Origin: Thermodesulfobacteriota bacterium
GTDB taxonomy: Bacteria > Desulfobacterota_D > UBA1144 > Nemesobacterales > CSP1-2
Direction: 5' to 3'
Assembly (NCBI GenBank): GCA_035559815.1
Contig: DATMAT010000062.1
Location: forward strand, 1-35,464
Length of the DNA stretch: 35,464 nt
Below the pieces are notes generated by a model. That model searched no databases. It was given only the letters and a program-made list of their open reading frames with translations, and was not told the DNA's origin. The position numbers were made by a program, and so were the translations under genes. Positions 17,137-26,209 of this stretch are shown in pieces; within the stretch, counting starts at the first letter, position 1; every line of letters starts with the position of its first letter.

Positions 17137-18546
17137 ATGCTGACTAACACTAACTATGCAACATACCGAAAAATCGGACCTGTTGTGGGCGGCCTTTTTA
17201 TATTGTTATTCACAGCTTACATGCTGGGGTGGATGACCACTGATGATAAATTGGGCCTCATGGCAATACCCTTGGTGGTTGGTCTTTGTGGTGTCTTTAT
17301 CCTTCTGAAGTATCCGAATGTCGGATTCGCTTTAATGTTTTTCTTGATTCCTCTAGGACCTATCACTCGCATAGGTGGGCCTCGCTCGATTGAGTTTTTT
17401 CTGGGGGTTTTGCTTATGGGAGTATTCGTCAGTAGGATTCTCCTACTACACGAGAAAATCAAATTTGACCGCATTTCGTTGCTTGGATGCATATTTGCGG
17501 CTTGGGCAGTGCTTAGCTCTGTTTGGGCTGAAGATACCAAACAAGCTCTATTTCATGCTATCGTCAGGTTAAGTCAGATGATAGCCTTCTACGTTCTAAT
17601 AATAAATTACTGCCGTAACGAACGTCGGCTCGATATTATTACCTTGAGCTTTATAGCAGGTGCAGTTCTTGCTGCGTTAATAACTTTGGTCAAGGGGGTT
17701 AAGGTTAGTGACACCGAAAGGACCTCATTTGCTAAGGGATTTGACCCTAATTATTTTTCTCTAATAATTAGCCTGTCCATGATATTAATGTTCTACTATT
17801 TTTACAAAACTAAGTATAAGCTCTTACAGATTATATTTATTTTATGTAGCTTAGTTATCACCTATGTAATTATAAAAGCCCAAAGCCGTGGGGTTTGGGT
17901 AGCTCTACCCATATCATTTCTTCTAACAGTTGCTATTCTTCACCGAAATTCAAAAATAGTAAAATATGTAACTCGTGTATCAGTAGTTTTGGTACTCGGA
18001 GTGGTTTCTGCGTATTATTCCGGGGTTATCAACGAATCTGTTGTGGAAAGGGTTAAAACCCTTACTTACCTTTTTTCTGATGATCCACAGGTTAGAGTAA
18101 CTGGCCGTTTTGAAATTTTGGATGTGGGAAAGGAAATGATAAAAAATACTATGCCATTTGGTGTTGGCTATGCTAACTTTAAACTTGTTTGGAATCAATA
18201 TAGACCACTTACTGATATTGAAGATCTTAGTTGGCAATCAAGGCGCGCAAAAGGAGCACACAATACATTCCTAGCTGTTTTAGCTGAATTGGGGATATTT
18301 GGGTTTATTATTTTTATAGCGATTTTTATTCATATCTTCAGGAATATAATGAGAATTGGTAATCCAACTACTCGCTTTATTTTTATTTGGCTAATTGCCT
18401 TCTTTATGATCGATAGTCTGACTTTAGTTACACACACCATGCCATGGTTTTGGTTTATGTTAGCATTGATTGTTCTAAGAGCAAAGTTTGAAAGGCAAAC
18501 TAAACAGTTAGCTGATCGAATGAATTATTCTTCTATTCCTCGCTAA
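17137..18546 (+). CDS. O-antigen ligase/polymerase-like membrane protein (Wzy_C family)
   Basis: A 469-residue polytopic membrane protein with about eleven to twelve hydrophobic segments and one large external loop between residues 290 and 385. The loop contains a probable ARG-rich stretch (RVTGRFEILDVGKEMI) and ends in GAHNTFLAVLAELG, where H375-N376 matches the conserved histidine region of the WaaL/PglL/Wzy family. Such proteins ligate polysaccharide to lipid A core or protein, or polymerise repeat units, at the outer side of the inner membrane. Sequence alone does not separate ligase from polymerase. TAGGAGA stands only two bases from the ATG, an unusually tight spacing; the chosen start still covers the first membrane segment. 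Confidence 0.87.
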   Translation: MLTNTNYATYRKIGPVVGGLFILLFTAYMLGWMTTDDKLGLMAIPLVVGLCGVFILLKYPNVGFALMFFLIPLGPITRIGGPRSIEFFLGVLLMGVFVSRILLLHEKIKFDRISLLGCIFAAWAVLSSVWAEDTKQALFHAIVRLSQMIAFYVLIINYCRNERRLDIITLSFIAGAVLAALITLVKGVKVSDTERTSFAKGFDPNYFSLIISLSMILMFYYFYKTKYKLLQIIFILCSLVITYVIIKAQSRGVWVALPISFLLTVAILHRNSKIVKYVTRVSVVLVLGVVSAYYSGVINESVVERVKTLTYLFSDDPQVRVTGRFEILDVGKEMIKNTMPFGVGYANFKLVWNQYRPLTDIEDLSWQSRRAKGAHNTFLAVLAELGIFGFIIFIAIFIHIFRNIMRIGNPTTRFIFIWLIAFFMIDSLTLVTHTMPWFWFMLALIVLRAKFERQTKQLADRMNYSSIPR

Positions 18547-18680
18547 ATTTTTAACTTGGGGATTTCCTGCAGATGCTACAGAATTATCTCTATTTGTGTT
18601 TGCGAGCAGATTTGCGGAGCCTGCGCTGAGGATATCGAACATGTTCAGTGTAAACTCCATCAAGCAATCAGACGCAAGCT

Positions 18681-18839
18681 GTCGTTCTGAATACCATGAC
18701 CAAGTCAATAATACCCCCCTTCGTTCTGAGCTCAGTCGAAGGACGAACTCCTTACGTTCTAAATTCATACTTCGACAGGCTCAATATGAGCGGATTTACA
18801 TCCGCTGGTAAAGAGAAATAAAAAATGCCCATTCATTCT
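18681..18839 (+). repeat. 159-bp dispersed direct repeat, copy 1 (copy 2 at 25792-25947)
   Basis: The two copies align through 'gaataccatgaccaagtcaa', 'cagtcgaagg', the AGCGGAT palindrome (18789-18806) and 'ggtaaagagaaataa' before diverging. Both have the same orientation, and between them lie the GT4, UDP-sulfoquinovose synthase, GT4, GT2 and sugar transferase genes. The spacer 18547-19084 contains no gene; the 71-codon frame across 18596-18811 is a translation of the repeat. Confidence 0.8.
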
Positions 18840-19084
18840 GAAGTGAAGAATCTAAAGAGATAGGTCCCTCACATTACCTCCAGGATGACAATAAGGACTA
18901 GTTGCTTTGCTCTGGACTTTGCCGAAGGGCTCTTCGTCACAACAATTTTGATGTTATAAACGTACGGCCATAGCACCTGTTGCAGCTAGTTGATTGCGTA
19001 AATCCTTATACTAACCATAATAGAACAAAGTGAAATCCAACTTTACAGTTTTGGTCTTCAAACTAACCAACATATCTTCTTACT

Positions 19085-20188
19085 GTGAGAAACATTAAAT
19101 TACACTGCTGTATCATCTCTACGGTACATCCTCCGTTTGATAACAGAATCTTCCACAAAGAGGCTAAGAGCTTAGTAAAAGCGGGCTATAGGGTAACGCT
19201 CATTGCTCAACATGATAGGCATGAAACTGTGAATGGCGTTGAGATTCTGCCCCTGCCAAAATCGCATAATAGGGCGGCTAGGATGCTTAAAGCATTTGTT
19301 GCTCTCAAATTATCCCTGGAACAGAGGGCGGATGTTTATCACTTCCATGACCCTGAGCTTATACCGTCAGGTCTTATTCTCAAGCTTTTGGGCAAGAGGG
19401 TTATTTACGATGTTCATGAAGACTATCCCAGGCAAGTATTCGTAAAATCCTGGATACCGGAGTATTTGCGTAAACCTGTATCCATGTTTGTAGATTTTTT
19501 TGAGAGAATTAGTTCAAGGCTATTTGATGGAATCATAGTGGCTAATGATTCTCATAAGGAGAGATTTCCGGAAGACAGGAGAATGGTAATAAGCAATTTC
19601 CCGTCTCTTGAATACTTTGATGAGCTGATGAAGCCAAGGGAATCTCCATCTGAGCAGCCCGTAGCTATCTATTCGGGATTATTATCCAGGAAAAGGGGGA
19701 TAGGACAGGTTGTAGAAGCTTTTTCTCTTCTTGAGGGCGTTGAGCTATGGCTCGTTGGGGGGTTTGAGGAAAGATCTTTTAGAGAGGAAATAGAAAAGAA
19801 AGCTTCTTCTAACGTAAGGATCTTGGGGATTAAGCCTTTCGAAGAGGTGGTCACACTGCTCAGGAGGGCGACCATAGGGCTAAGCTGCTTTCTTCCTCAA
19901 CCGCTTTATTTGAATTTAGTGCCGACAAAGATCTTTGAGTATATGGCCGCCGGGATTCCTCTTGTAGCATCTGATTTTCCAATTTATCGTGAGTATATAA
20001 ACGGATGTGGTTTACTGATAAATCCTCAAGACCCGGAGGAAATCGCCGGGGCCGTCAAAAAACTTTTGGGTAATCCGGAACTGATGAGAAACATGGGAAT
20101 AGAAGGACAAAGGAGGATTAAAGAAATATATAATTGGGAGCAGGAAGCCCAAAAACTCAAAGGCTTTTATCAAAAAATAATGGGTTAA
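19085..20188 (+). CDS. GT4 glycosyltransferase
   Basis: A 367-residue GT-B enzyme likely to act on the lipid-linked oligosaccharide in the cytoplasm. The N-terminus shows STVHPPFDNRIFHKEAKSLVKAGY, YHFHDPELIP near 95-104 and YDVHEDYP near 119-126, typical of WbuB/exopolysaccharide GT4 subfamilies. The C-terminal half has AIYSGLLSRKRG near 195-206 and LVPTKIFEYMAAGIPLVASD near 278-297, with the family acidic residue in KIFEYMA. The start codon is GTG, with no clear ribosome binding site upstream, and no better in-frame start is seen. It stands alone, about 300 bases before the sulfoquinovose synthase gene. It may transfer sulfoquinovose, but that is only suggested by position. Confidence 0.85.
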   Translation: MRNIKLHCCIISTVHPPFDNRIFHKEAKSLVKAGYRVTLIAQHDRHETVNGVEILPLPKSHNRAARMLKAFVALKLSLEQRADVYHFHDPELIPSGLILKLLGKRVIYDVHEDYPRQVFVKSWIPEYLRKPVSMFVDFFERISSRLFDGIIVANDSHKERFPEDRRMVISNFPSLEYFDELMKPRESPSEQPVAIYSGLLSRKRGIGQVVEAFSLLEGVELWLVGGFEERSFREEIEKKASSNVRILGIKPFEEVVTLLRRATIGLSCFLPQPLYLNLVPTKIFEYMAAGIPLVASDFPIYREYINGCGLLINPQDPEEIAGAVKKLLGNPELMRNMGIEGQRRIKEIYNWEQEAQKLKGFYQKIMG

Positions 20189-20320
20189 AATGGAGCCTGC
20201 TGTAAAAACCTTAACTATCAAAGTGGTTTGCTAAAGAAGACTATCGTTGAATTAATAATGGTGACGGCTTGCAAGAATTCATGCTCAACTAGGTCTAAGG
20301 TTATATATATGCTTTAAACT

Positions 20321-20364
20321 TAATACCTTTATTATAGGAAAATATCACCAAAGTCTAATTGAAT
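20321..20364 (+). promoter_or_regulatory. Conserved leader block, copy 3 (upstream of the sulfoquinovose synthase gene)
   Basis: TTAATACCTTTATTATAG followed about 13 bases later by CACCAAAGTCTAATTGAAT. It matches the blocks at 395, 10361 and 24453 in order and spacing. The AAAGTC core is 136 bases before the start codon. Confidence 0.45.
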
Positions 20365-20473
20365 ACGATCAACCCTGAATGTAATCATTTTACTTATAAA
20401 TCCTAGGTATTTCAGAATCTTAGTTTATGGATTCAAATACTGAGAGAAAAGGTTGTCTTACTAAAGTTTTTAA

Positions 20474-21682
<1,209 letters not shown>

Positions 21683-21857
21683 TTTATTAACTATGCATTT
21701 TTAGGATCCGAGGATGGCACATAGCAGTTAACCGGATCTTAACAAAATACCAAGCTTCCAAGTAATTATATTGATAGGATAAGGCACCCGGAAAATATTT
21801 CTTTTAATCTTCCAGGTTTCATGCGTCCGTATGATCTTATGACTTTGTTTATAACCT

Positions 21858-23057
21858 ATGAGACTAGCGATATTTTACCCTATTCGTGTATTTTATAGCA
21901 AAGGGAAATATACGGGAGAATCATATCAGTTTCACCAATTTCTTACCTTGAGAAGGTACTTTGATAAGGTTGATATAGTTGTGGTGTTAAAGGAGGACTC
22001 AAATGTTAGTTTCCCAACGGAAATTGATTTAAGTGATTATAACGTTGAGAGTTTACCTTTTTTTCGAAATGGATATGAGATGTATATAACAAAATTGCCG
22101 GAAATATCATTGGCTCTCGTAAAATTGTTTCTGAAGTACAGACGTAAATGGGATGCGGTCCTAATTTTCGAGCCTTATTTTCCAAACCATATTGCTTATT
22201 TGTTGTGCAAGATATTTAGAAAGCCGATTGTATTATTTGTTGATGGTCGTCATGAACTTTTCTGGTGGGAGAAATACAAAAGAGAGAGATTGTGGAAGAA
22301 AATCCTAGGGTGGTTCATATGCAAGTATTATGAGTTCAGTATTAAATTCATGATCAAGCACGCTACTACTATTGTCGATAGCAAGGAAGTGTATGATATG
22401 TTCGGAAACGAAAATAAACCGCATATAACCATTAGTACAACTATATCTTCTAGCGATGTCAAAAACGGGGAGATAATAAATAGACCAAATAAAGATACGG
22501 TAACCGCCATTACAGCTTGTAGAATACATCCTCAGAAAGGATTAGAGTACTTAATAAGAGCGATTGGTAGAGTAAAAGATGCGGGCGTAAATATAAAGTT
22601 AAACATAATCGGTCCCACCAGGCATCCTAATTATCTTGAGCTACTTAAGACTAGTGTGAGAGATTTAGGAATATCCACAAATGTTAACTTTATCGATGCA
22701 ATAGGTGATAGAAGAGAACTAATGAAATACTACGAAAGTGCGGATATATTTGTATTACCCTCCTTGTATGAGGGTTCTCCCAAGGTTATTCCTGAAGCTA
22801 TGGCTTGTGGTTTACCTATAATTGCCTCTAGAGTTGGAAGTATCCCAGGCCTTCTTATAGAAGACGGTGTAGAAGGCATCCTGGTTAACCCAAAAGATGT
22901 GGATGGCCTAAGCGATGCACTCATTAAACTTTCTAATGATACCAATTTAAGACTGAGAATGGGACGGGCTGCGCTTAATAAAGCAAAAGGCTTTACACTA
23001 GAGGTTCAACTGGAGAAGTTCGCGGATATAATCAAGGAGACTGCTTCAGCGGTATAA
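21858..23057 (+). CDS. GT4 glycosyltransferase
   Basis: A 399-residue GT-B enzyme. The N-terminal half is diverged (IFYPIRVFYSKGKYTGESYQF at the start, VLFVDGRHELFWW near 125-137). The C-terminal half is a clear GT4 domain: AITACRIHPQKGLEYLIRAI near 215-234, IIGPTRHPNY, SADIFVLPSLYEGSPKVIPEAMACGLPIIASRVG near 294-327 with the E-x7-E acidic pair, and a final GRAALNKAKGF. It lies 175 bases after the sulfoquinovose synthase gene with no terminator seen, so it may share its transcript. It is a reasonable candidate for the sulfoquinovosyl transferase. I do not see features that specifically tie it to SqdX. Confidence 0.85.
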   Translation: MRLAIFYPIRVFYSKGKYTGESYQFHQFLTLRRYFDKVDIVVVLKEDSNVSFPTEIDLSDYNVESLPFFRNGYEMYITKLPEISLALVKLFLKYRRKWDAVLIFEPYFPNHIAYLLCKIFRKPIVLFVDGRHELFWWEKYKRERLWKKILGWFICKYYEFSIKFMIKHATTIVDSKEVYDMFGNENKPHITISTTISSSDVKNGEIINRPNKDTVTAITACRIHPQKGLEYLIRAIGRVKDAGVNIKLNIIGPTRHPNYLELLKTSVRDLGISTNVNFIDAIGDRRELMKYYESADIFVLPSLYEGSPKVIPEAMACGLPIIASRVGSIPGLLIEDGVEGILVNPKDVDGLSDALIKLSNDTNLRLRMGRAALNKAKGFTLEVQLEKFADIIKETASAV

Positions 23058-23183
23058 TAAAGCCAACTGGAAGTTTTAATCGGTTTACTATTAAAGCTCT
23101 GGTTTTTCTTTCAATTATCTAGAACAGCGGAGGAAGTGTAATTTAACTACTGATAAGATCTTAATTTTGATGAGATCGTTATA

Positions 23184-24320
23184 ATGGCAATTATTTTATT
23201 TTGGTTTACTGCCTTTTTGTTAATCTATGCCTGGGGTGGTTATCTGCTGGTATTGCAGACTCTGGCGCTATGTAGAAAAAGGCCGGTTAATAAGAAGGAT
23301 TATTACCCAAGAGTTACTATAATATTGACGGTTTTTAATGAAGAGAAGGTTATAAGGAAAAGATTAGAGAACCTACTTTCATTAGATTACCCAAGTGATA
23401 AGCTGGAAATCTTGGTAGCTTCAGACGGTTCTAAAGATAAGACAAATGAGATTGTCAAACAATACGCAGACAGAGGAGTCATACTTTCGGTGCATGAGGG
23501 CAAAGGTAAGAGCATTACCCAGAATGCGGCAGTTAAACAGGCTAAGGGCGAGATAATAGTATTCACAGACGCTGGCACCTTATTTGACCCAGCTTTTCTC
23601 AAAAATATAGTCAGAAATTTTAATGACCCAAAAGTAGGATGCGTGACATCGGAAATATGCTTGCTTTCCGAAGGGGAAAATATATCCGAAGGGCAATCCA
23701 TATATTGGCGTTACGAAAATGCTGTTCGCAGGTATGAAAGCGAAATCGGAGTACTGGCTAAAGCTAGCGGCAACAGCTTGGCAATAAGAAAAAGACTTTT
23801 TGTTCCTCTGGATGGTAAGTACGGAGAAGATTGTATTGTTCCCCTAGACACTGTCCTTCAAGGTTACCGGGTTGTCTTCGAGCCATCGGCTATGGTATAT
23901 GATGATTTTCCCTCTTCGATTGGAGGAGAATTTAGAACCAGGATCAGAATGACTTTACGGAACCTGACCGGGATACTCAGCAGAAAACAGCTTTTAAATC
24001 CCCTAAAGTTTCCGCTGGTAGCTTTTTCTCTCATATCACATAAGATTTTGAGATGGTTTTCTTTTTTCCTTATGGTTACTGCTTTTATATCGAACCTATT
24101 TCTCTTGGATAAGCTATTTTATCAATTCACTTTTTGCTTACAGGTTGCATTCTATTCATTGGCCTTAGTTGGGTTTGCGTGTGAGAAAGGAAGGATTAAA
24201 ACACTTCCGCTTCTATCTGCTCCATTCAGCTTCTGCTTGGGGATTTTAGGTATGGCTATAGGGGTCTTAAAGGCATTCGCCGGAAAGGAGATTGTAAAGT
24301 ACAAGGTGCCTATTACTTAA
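23184..24320 (+). CDS. Membrane GT2 glycosyltransferase (cellulose-synthase/HAS-like topology)
   Basis: The order is one N-terminal hydrophobic segment (residues 3-28), a GT-A domain and three to four C-terminal hydrophobic segments (about 275-365). GT2 landmarks are VTIILTVFNEEKVI near 46-59, VASDGSKDKTNE near 76-87, VFTDAGTLFDP near 124-134 and KYGEDCIVPLDTVLQGYRVVFEP near 213-235. The RTRIRMTLRNLTG stretch near 255-267 occupies the position of the Q/RxxRW motif of processive synthases but lacks the tryptophan, so processive synthesis is doubtful. 378 residues is typical for non-cellulose members such as EpsH-like or exopolysaccharide GT2s. It follows the GT4 gene by 126 bases. Confidence 0.87.
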   Translation: MAIILFWFTAFLLIYAWGGYLLVLQTLALCRKRPVNKKDYYPRVTIILTVFNEEKVIRKRLENLLSLDYPSDKLEILVASDGSKDKTNEIVKQYADRGVILSVHEGKGKSITQNAAVKQAKGEIIVFTDAGTLFDPAFLKNIVRNFNDPKVGCVTSEICLLSEGENISEGQSIYWRYENAVRRYESEIGVLAKASGNSLAIRKRLFVPLDGKYGEDCIVPLDTVLQGYRVVFEPSAMVYDDFPSSIGGEFRTRIRMTLRNLTGILSRKQLLNPLKFPLVAFSLISHKILRWFSFFLMVTAFISNLFLLDKLFYQFTFCLQVAFYSLALVGFACEKGRIKTLPLLSAPFSFCLGILGMAIGVLKAFAGKEIVKYKVPIT

Positions 24321-24452
24321 CAACACCGTATTGACCTATAAGCATCAAAAGATCCACTTATTATTGTGTATTTTATCCTCTCTTATGAGGTTTGGAATAT
24401 CCTGCCAAAGTTAGTTCAAAATATAGGACTAAGGTTTTATCTGCGTTCTAGA

Positions 24453-24498
24453 TTTAAATTTTTTGTCAACTAACAACACAACTAAAGTCCGATTGATT
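24453..24498 (+). promoter_or_regulatory. Conserved leader block, copy 4 (upstream of the initiating sugar transferase)
   Basis: TTTAAATTTTTTGTC is followed by CAACTAAAGTCCGATTGATT, in the same order as the blocks at 395, 10361 and 20321, with the AAAGTC core 167 bases before the chosen start codon. Apart from this block, the spacer 24321-24650 shows nothing notable. Confidence 0.45.
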
Positions 24499-24650
24499 AA
24501 TTTCTATAGAAATGGATTATTTACGCTAAGTAACCTTTCTGACCTTTTGCAGTTTCGGGGTAAAAAGTATATGTTAGGTGAACCCTTTCTTTTTAAGCTA
24601 AAAAATATTTGGTTGTAAGTCCCTTAAGTTATGAACTAAACGGGGCCAAT

Positions 24651-25721
24651 ATGAGTCTGCTCAAAAACTACAAATTTGATTCTAGACATTACGTTGAAGC
24701 CCAAGAAAGACAAATGAAAATGAATACCAAAGAGTCCTACCTGAAAAGACCTTTTGATTTGCTCTTGTCTTTCATCGGTCTGGTGATCTCTTTCCCTCTC
24801 TGGGTTATCATATCCGCCGCAATATATCTTGAGGACGGAAGACCCATCTTCTATAGCCAGACCAGGCTGGGCAAAAAGGGAAGGGTGTTCAAACTGCTCA
24901 AGTTTCGGTCTATGATAAAGGATGCTGAACAGCAGACCGGCGCGGTATGGGCGAACAAGGAGGACCATCGCATTACAAAGATAGGCGGTTTCCTCAGAAG
25001 GACCGCTCTGGATGAGCTGCCGCAGTTACTAAACATATTCAAGGGCGACATGAGCTTTGTCGGCCCGCGTGCGGAAAGGCCGGAGATTGCCAGGGAGATT
25101 TTAAAAGAAATTCCTGATTTTAACGACAGGCTTCTTGTACTTCCCGGACTGACCGGGCTGGCCCAGGTTTACGGAAATTACAACACCCCGCCCAGAAAAA
25201 AATTGCGCTATGACCTACTTTACATAAAGAATCAGAGTTTTTGGCTGGACTTAAAGCTTATTTTGATATCTTTCTGGATTACCTTCACATTCAAATGGTC
25301 GGAGAGGGAGAAGAGGGCGGAAAGGCTGATAGGCCAGATTATGTTGGAAGCCGGGGTTATAACCGACCAGGAATTAAATGACGCTTTAGAACACCAAAGG
25401 GTATGGGGTGGAAAGGTAGGTGAGAATCTTATCCAATTGGGCTATATTACTCATCCGGAGCTTAGACACTTTCTAAACCTGCAGGTGGTACAGAATGGAA
25501 AGGGTAGCTGGATAATTAAGAATAACGATAATGGTAGTCATAAATTAATAGGTCAGATACTGCTGGAATCGGGAGTCATAACTGAGGAGCAGTTAATGGA
25601 CGGTCTGGAGAACCAAAGGGTGCGCGGCGGTAAAATAGGGGAAAATCTCGTCAAGAAAGGATACATTTCCGAATCCCAGGTTGCGTATTTTTTGAATAAA
25701 CAGCTTGAGATGAATAGCTAA
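24651..25721 (+). CDS. Initiating sugar-phosphate transferase (monotopic PGT) fused to two MshEN-type domains
   Basis: Residues 27 to about 215 are a bacterial sugar transferase (Bac_transf/WbaP-PglC type): YLKRPFDLLLSFIGLVISFP forms the re-entrant membrane helix, then FKLLKFRSM, LRRTALDELPQLLN with the catalytic D121-E122 dyad, GDMSFVGPRAERPE, and PGLTGLAQVYG. It should move a sugar-1-phosphate onto undecaprenyl phosphate, the first step of the glycan. Residues 224-279 and 297-353 are two copies of an MshEN domain. Each copy has two 24-residue motifs with G, G, L, L and final Q at the family spacing (226-249, 255-278, 299-322, 328-351), separated by five residues (RVWGG and RVRGG). MshEN binds cyclic di-GMP in MshE. 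The second motif of each copy starts with Lys, and the first starts with Leu preceded by Arg or Lys, so binding is plausible but not assured. The ATG at 24651 is preferred to an in-frame TTG at 24609. Confidence 0.88.
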   Translation: MSLLKNYKFDSRHYVEAQERQMKMNTKESYLKRPFDLLLSFIGLVISFPLWVIISAAIYLEDGRPIFYSQTRLGKKGRVFKLLKFRSMIKDAEQQTGAVWANKEDHRITKIGGFLRRTALDELPQLLNIFKGDMSFVGPRAERPEIAREILKEIPDFNDRLLVLPGLTGLAQVYGNYNTPPRKKLRYDLLYIKNQSFWLDLKLILISFWITFTFKWSEREKRAERLIGQIMLEAGVITDQELNDALEHQRVWGGKVGENLIQLGYITHPELRHFLNLQVVQNGKGSWIIKNNDNGSHKLIGQILLESGVITEEQLMDGLENQRVRGGKIGENLVKKGYISESQVAYFLNKQLEMNS

Positions 25722-25791
25722 GGCATACCAGAATATGAGCTTCCGGACATAGTCAAAGTAAATTATATCAGGAGAGACAACCCCCCATATT

Positions 25792-25947
25792 GTCATACTG
25801 AATATCATGACTAAGTCAATAACCCCATTCGTCCTGAGCCCAGTCGAAGGGCGAACACCTTACGTTTTGAGTTCATACTTCAATAAAACTCAGTATGAGC
25901 GGATATACATCCGCTGGTAAAGAGAAATAATAATGACCATTCATTCT
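25792..25947 (+). repeat. 159-bp dispersed direct repeat, copy 2
   Basis: Second copy of 18681-18839, with the AGCGGAT palindrome at 25898-25915. The two copies differ mainly in a small stretch near 'cttcaataaaactc'. The remaining spacer up to 26209 has no gene. Confidence 0.8.
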
Positions 25948-26209
25948 ATGTAAAAGTCTAATGGAGCGAAGGTAAAGGATCCGATTTTAAGATTTTTTAC
26001 CAAGCTTATATAATGTACTTGGGACGAGCTCTGGGGTATAGCGAAGGGTTCAGCATGACAACAAAGTTAAAGGTGACTGTCCCCAGGATATAATTAAATT
26101 TAGTGTTTGTTTGATTAAGTTCAGACTAATGCAAGTATCAGCCTATTTATAGGTTTTACCTTTGAAGCGGCTATCCACGTCGCTAAAAGAGTTTGATGGA
26201 GGGATTCGT

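Noticed and set aside
18596-18811. 71-codon open frame on the plus strand
   Set aside because: It overlaps the dispersed repeat duplicated at 25792 and reads like translated repeat.
18975-18998. Fifth copy of the shared leader block ('agttgattgc' near 18988)
   Set aside because: Only about ten bases match block 1 and the AAAGTC core is absent.
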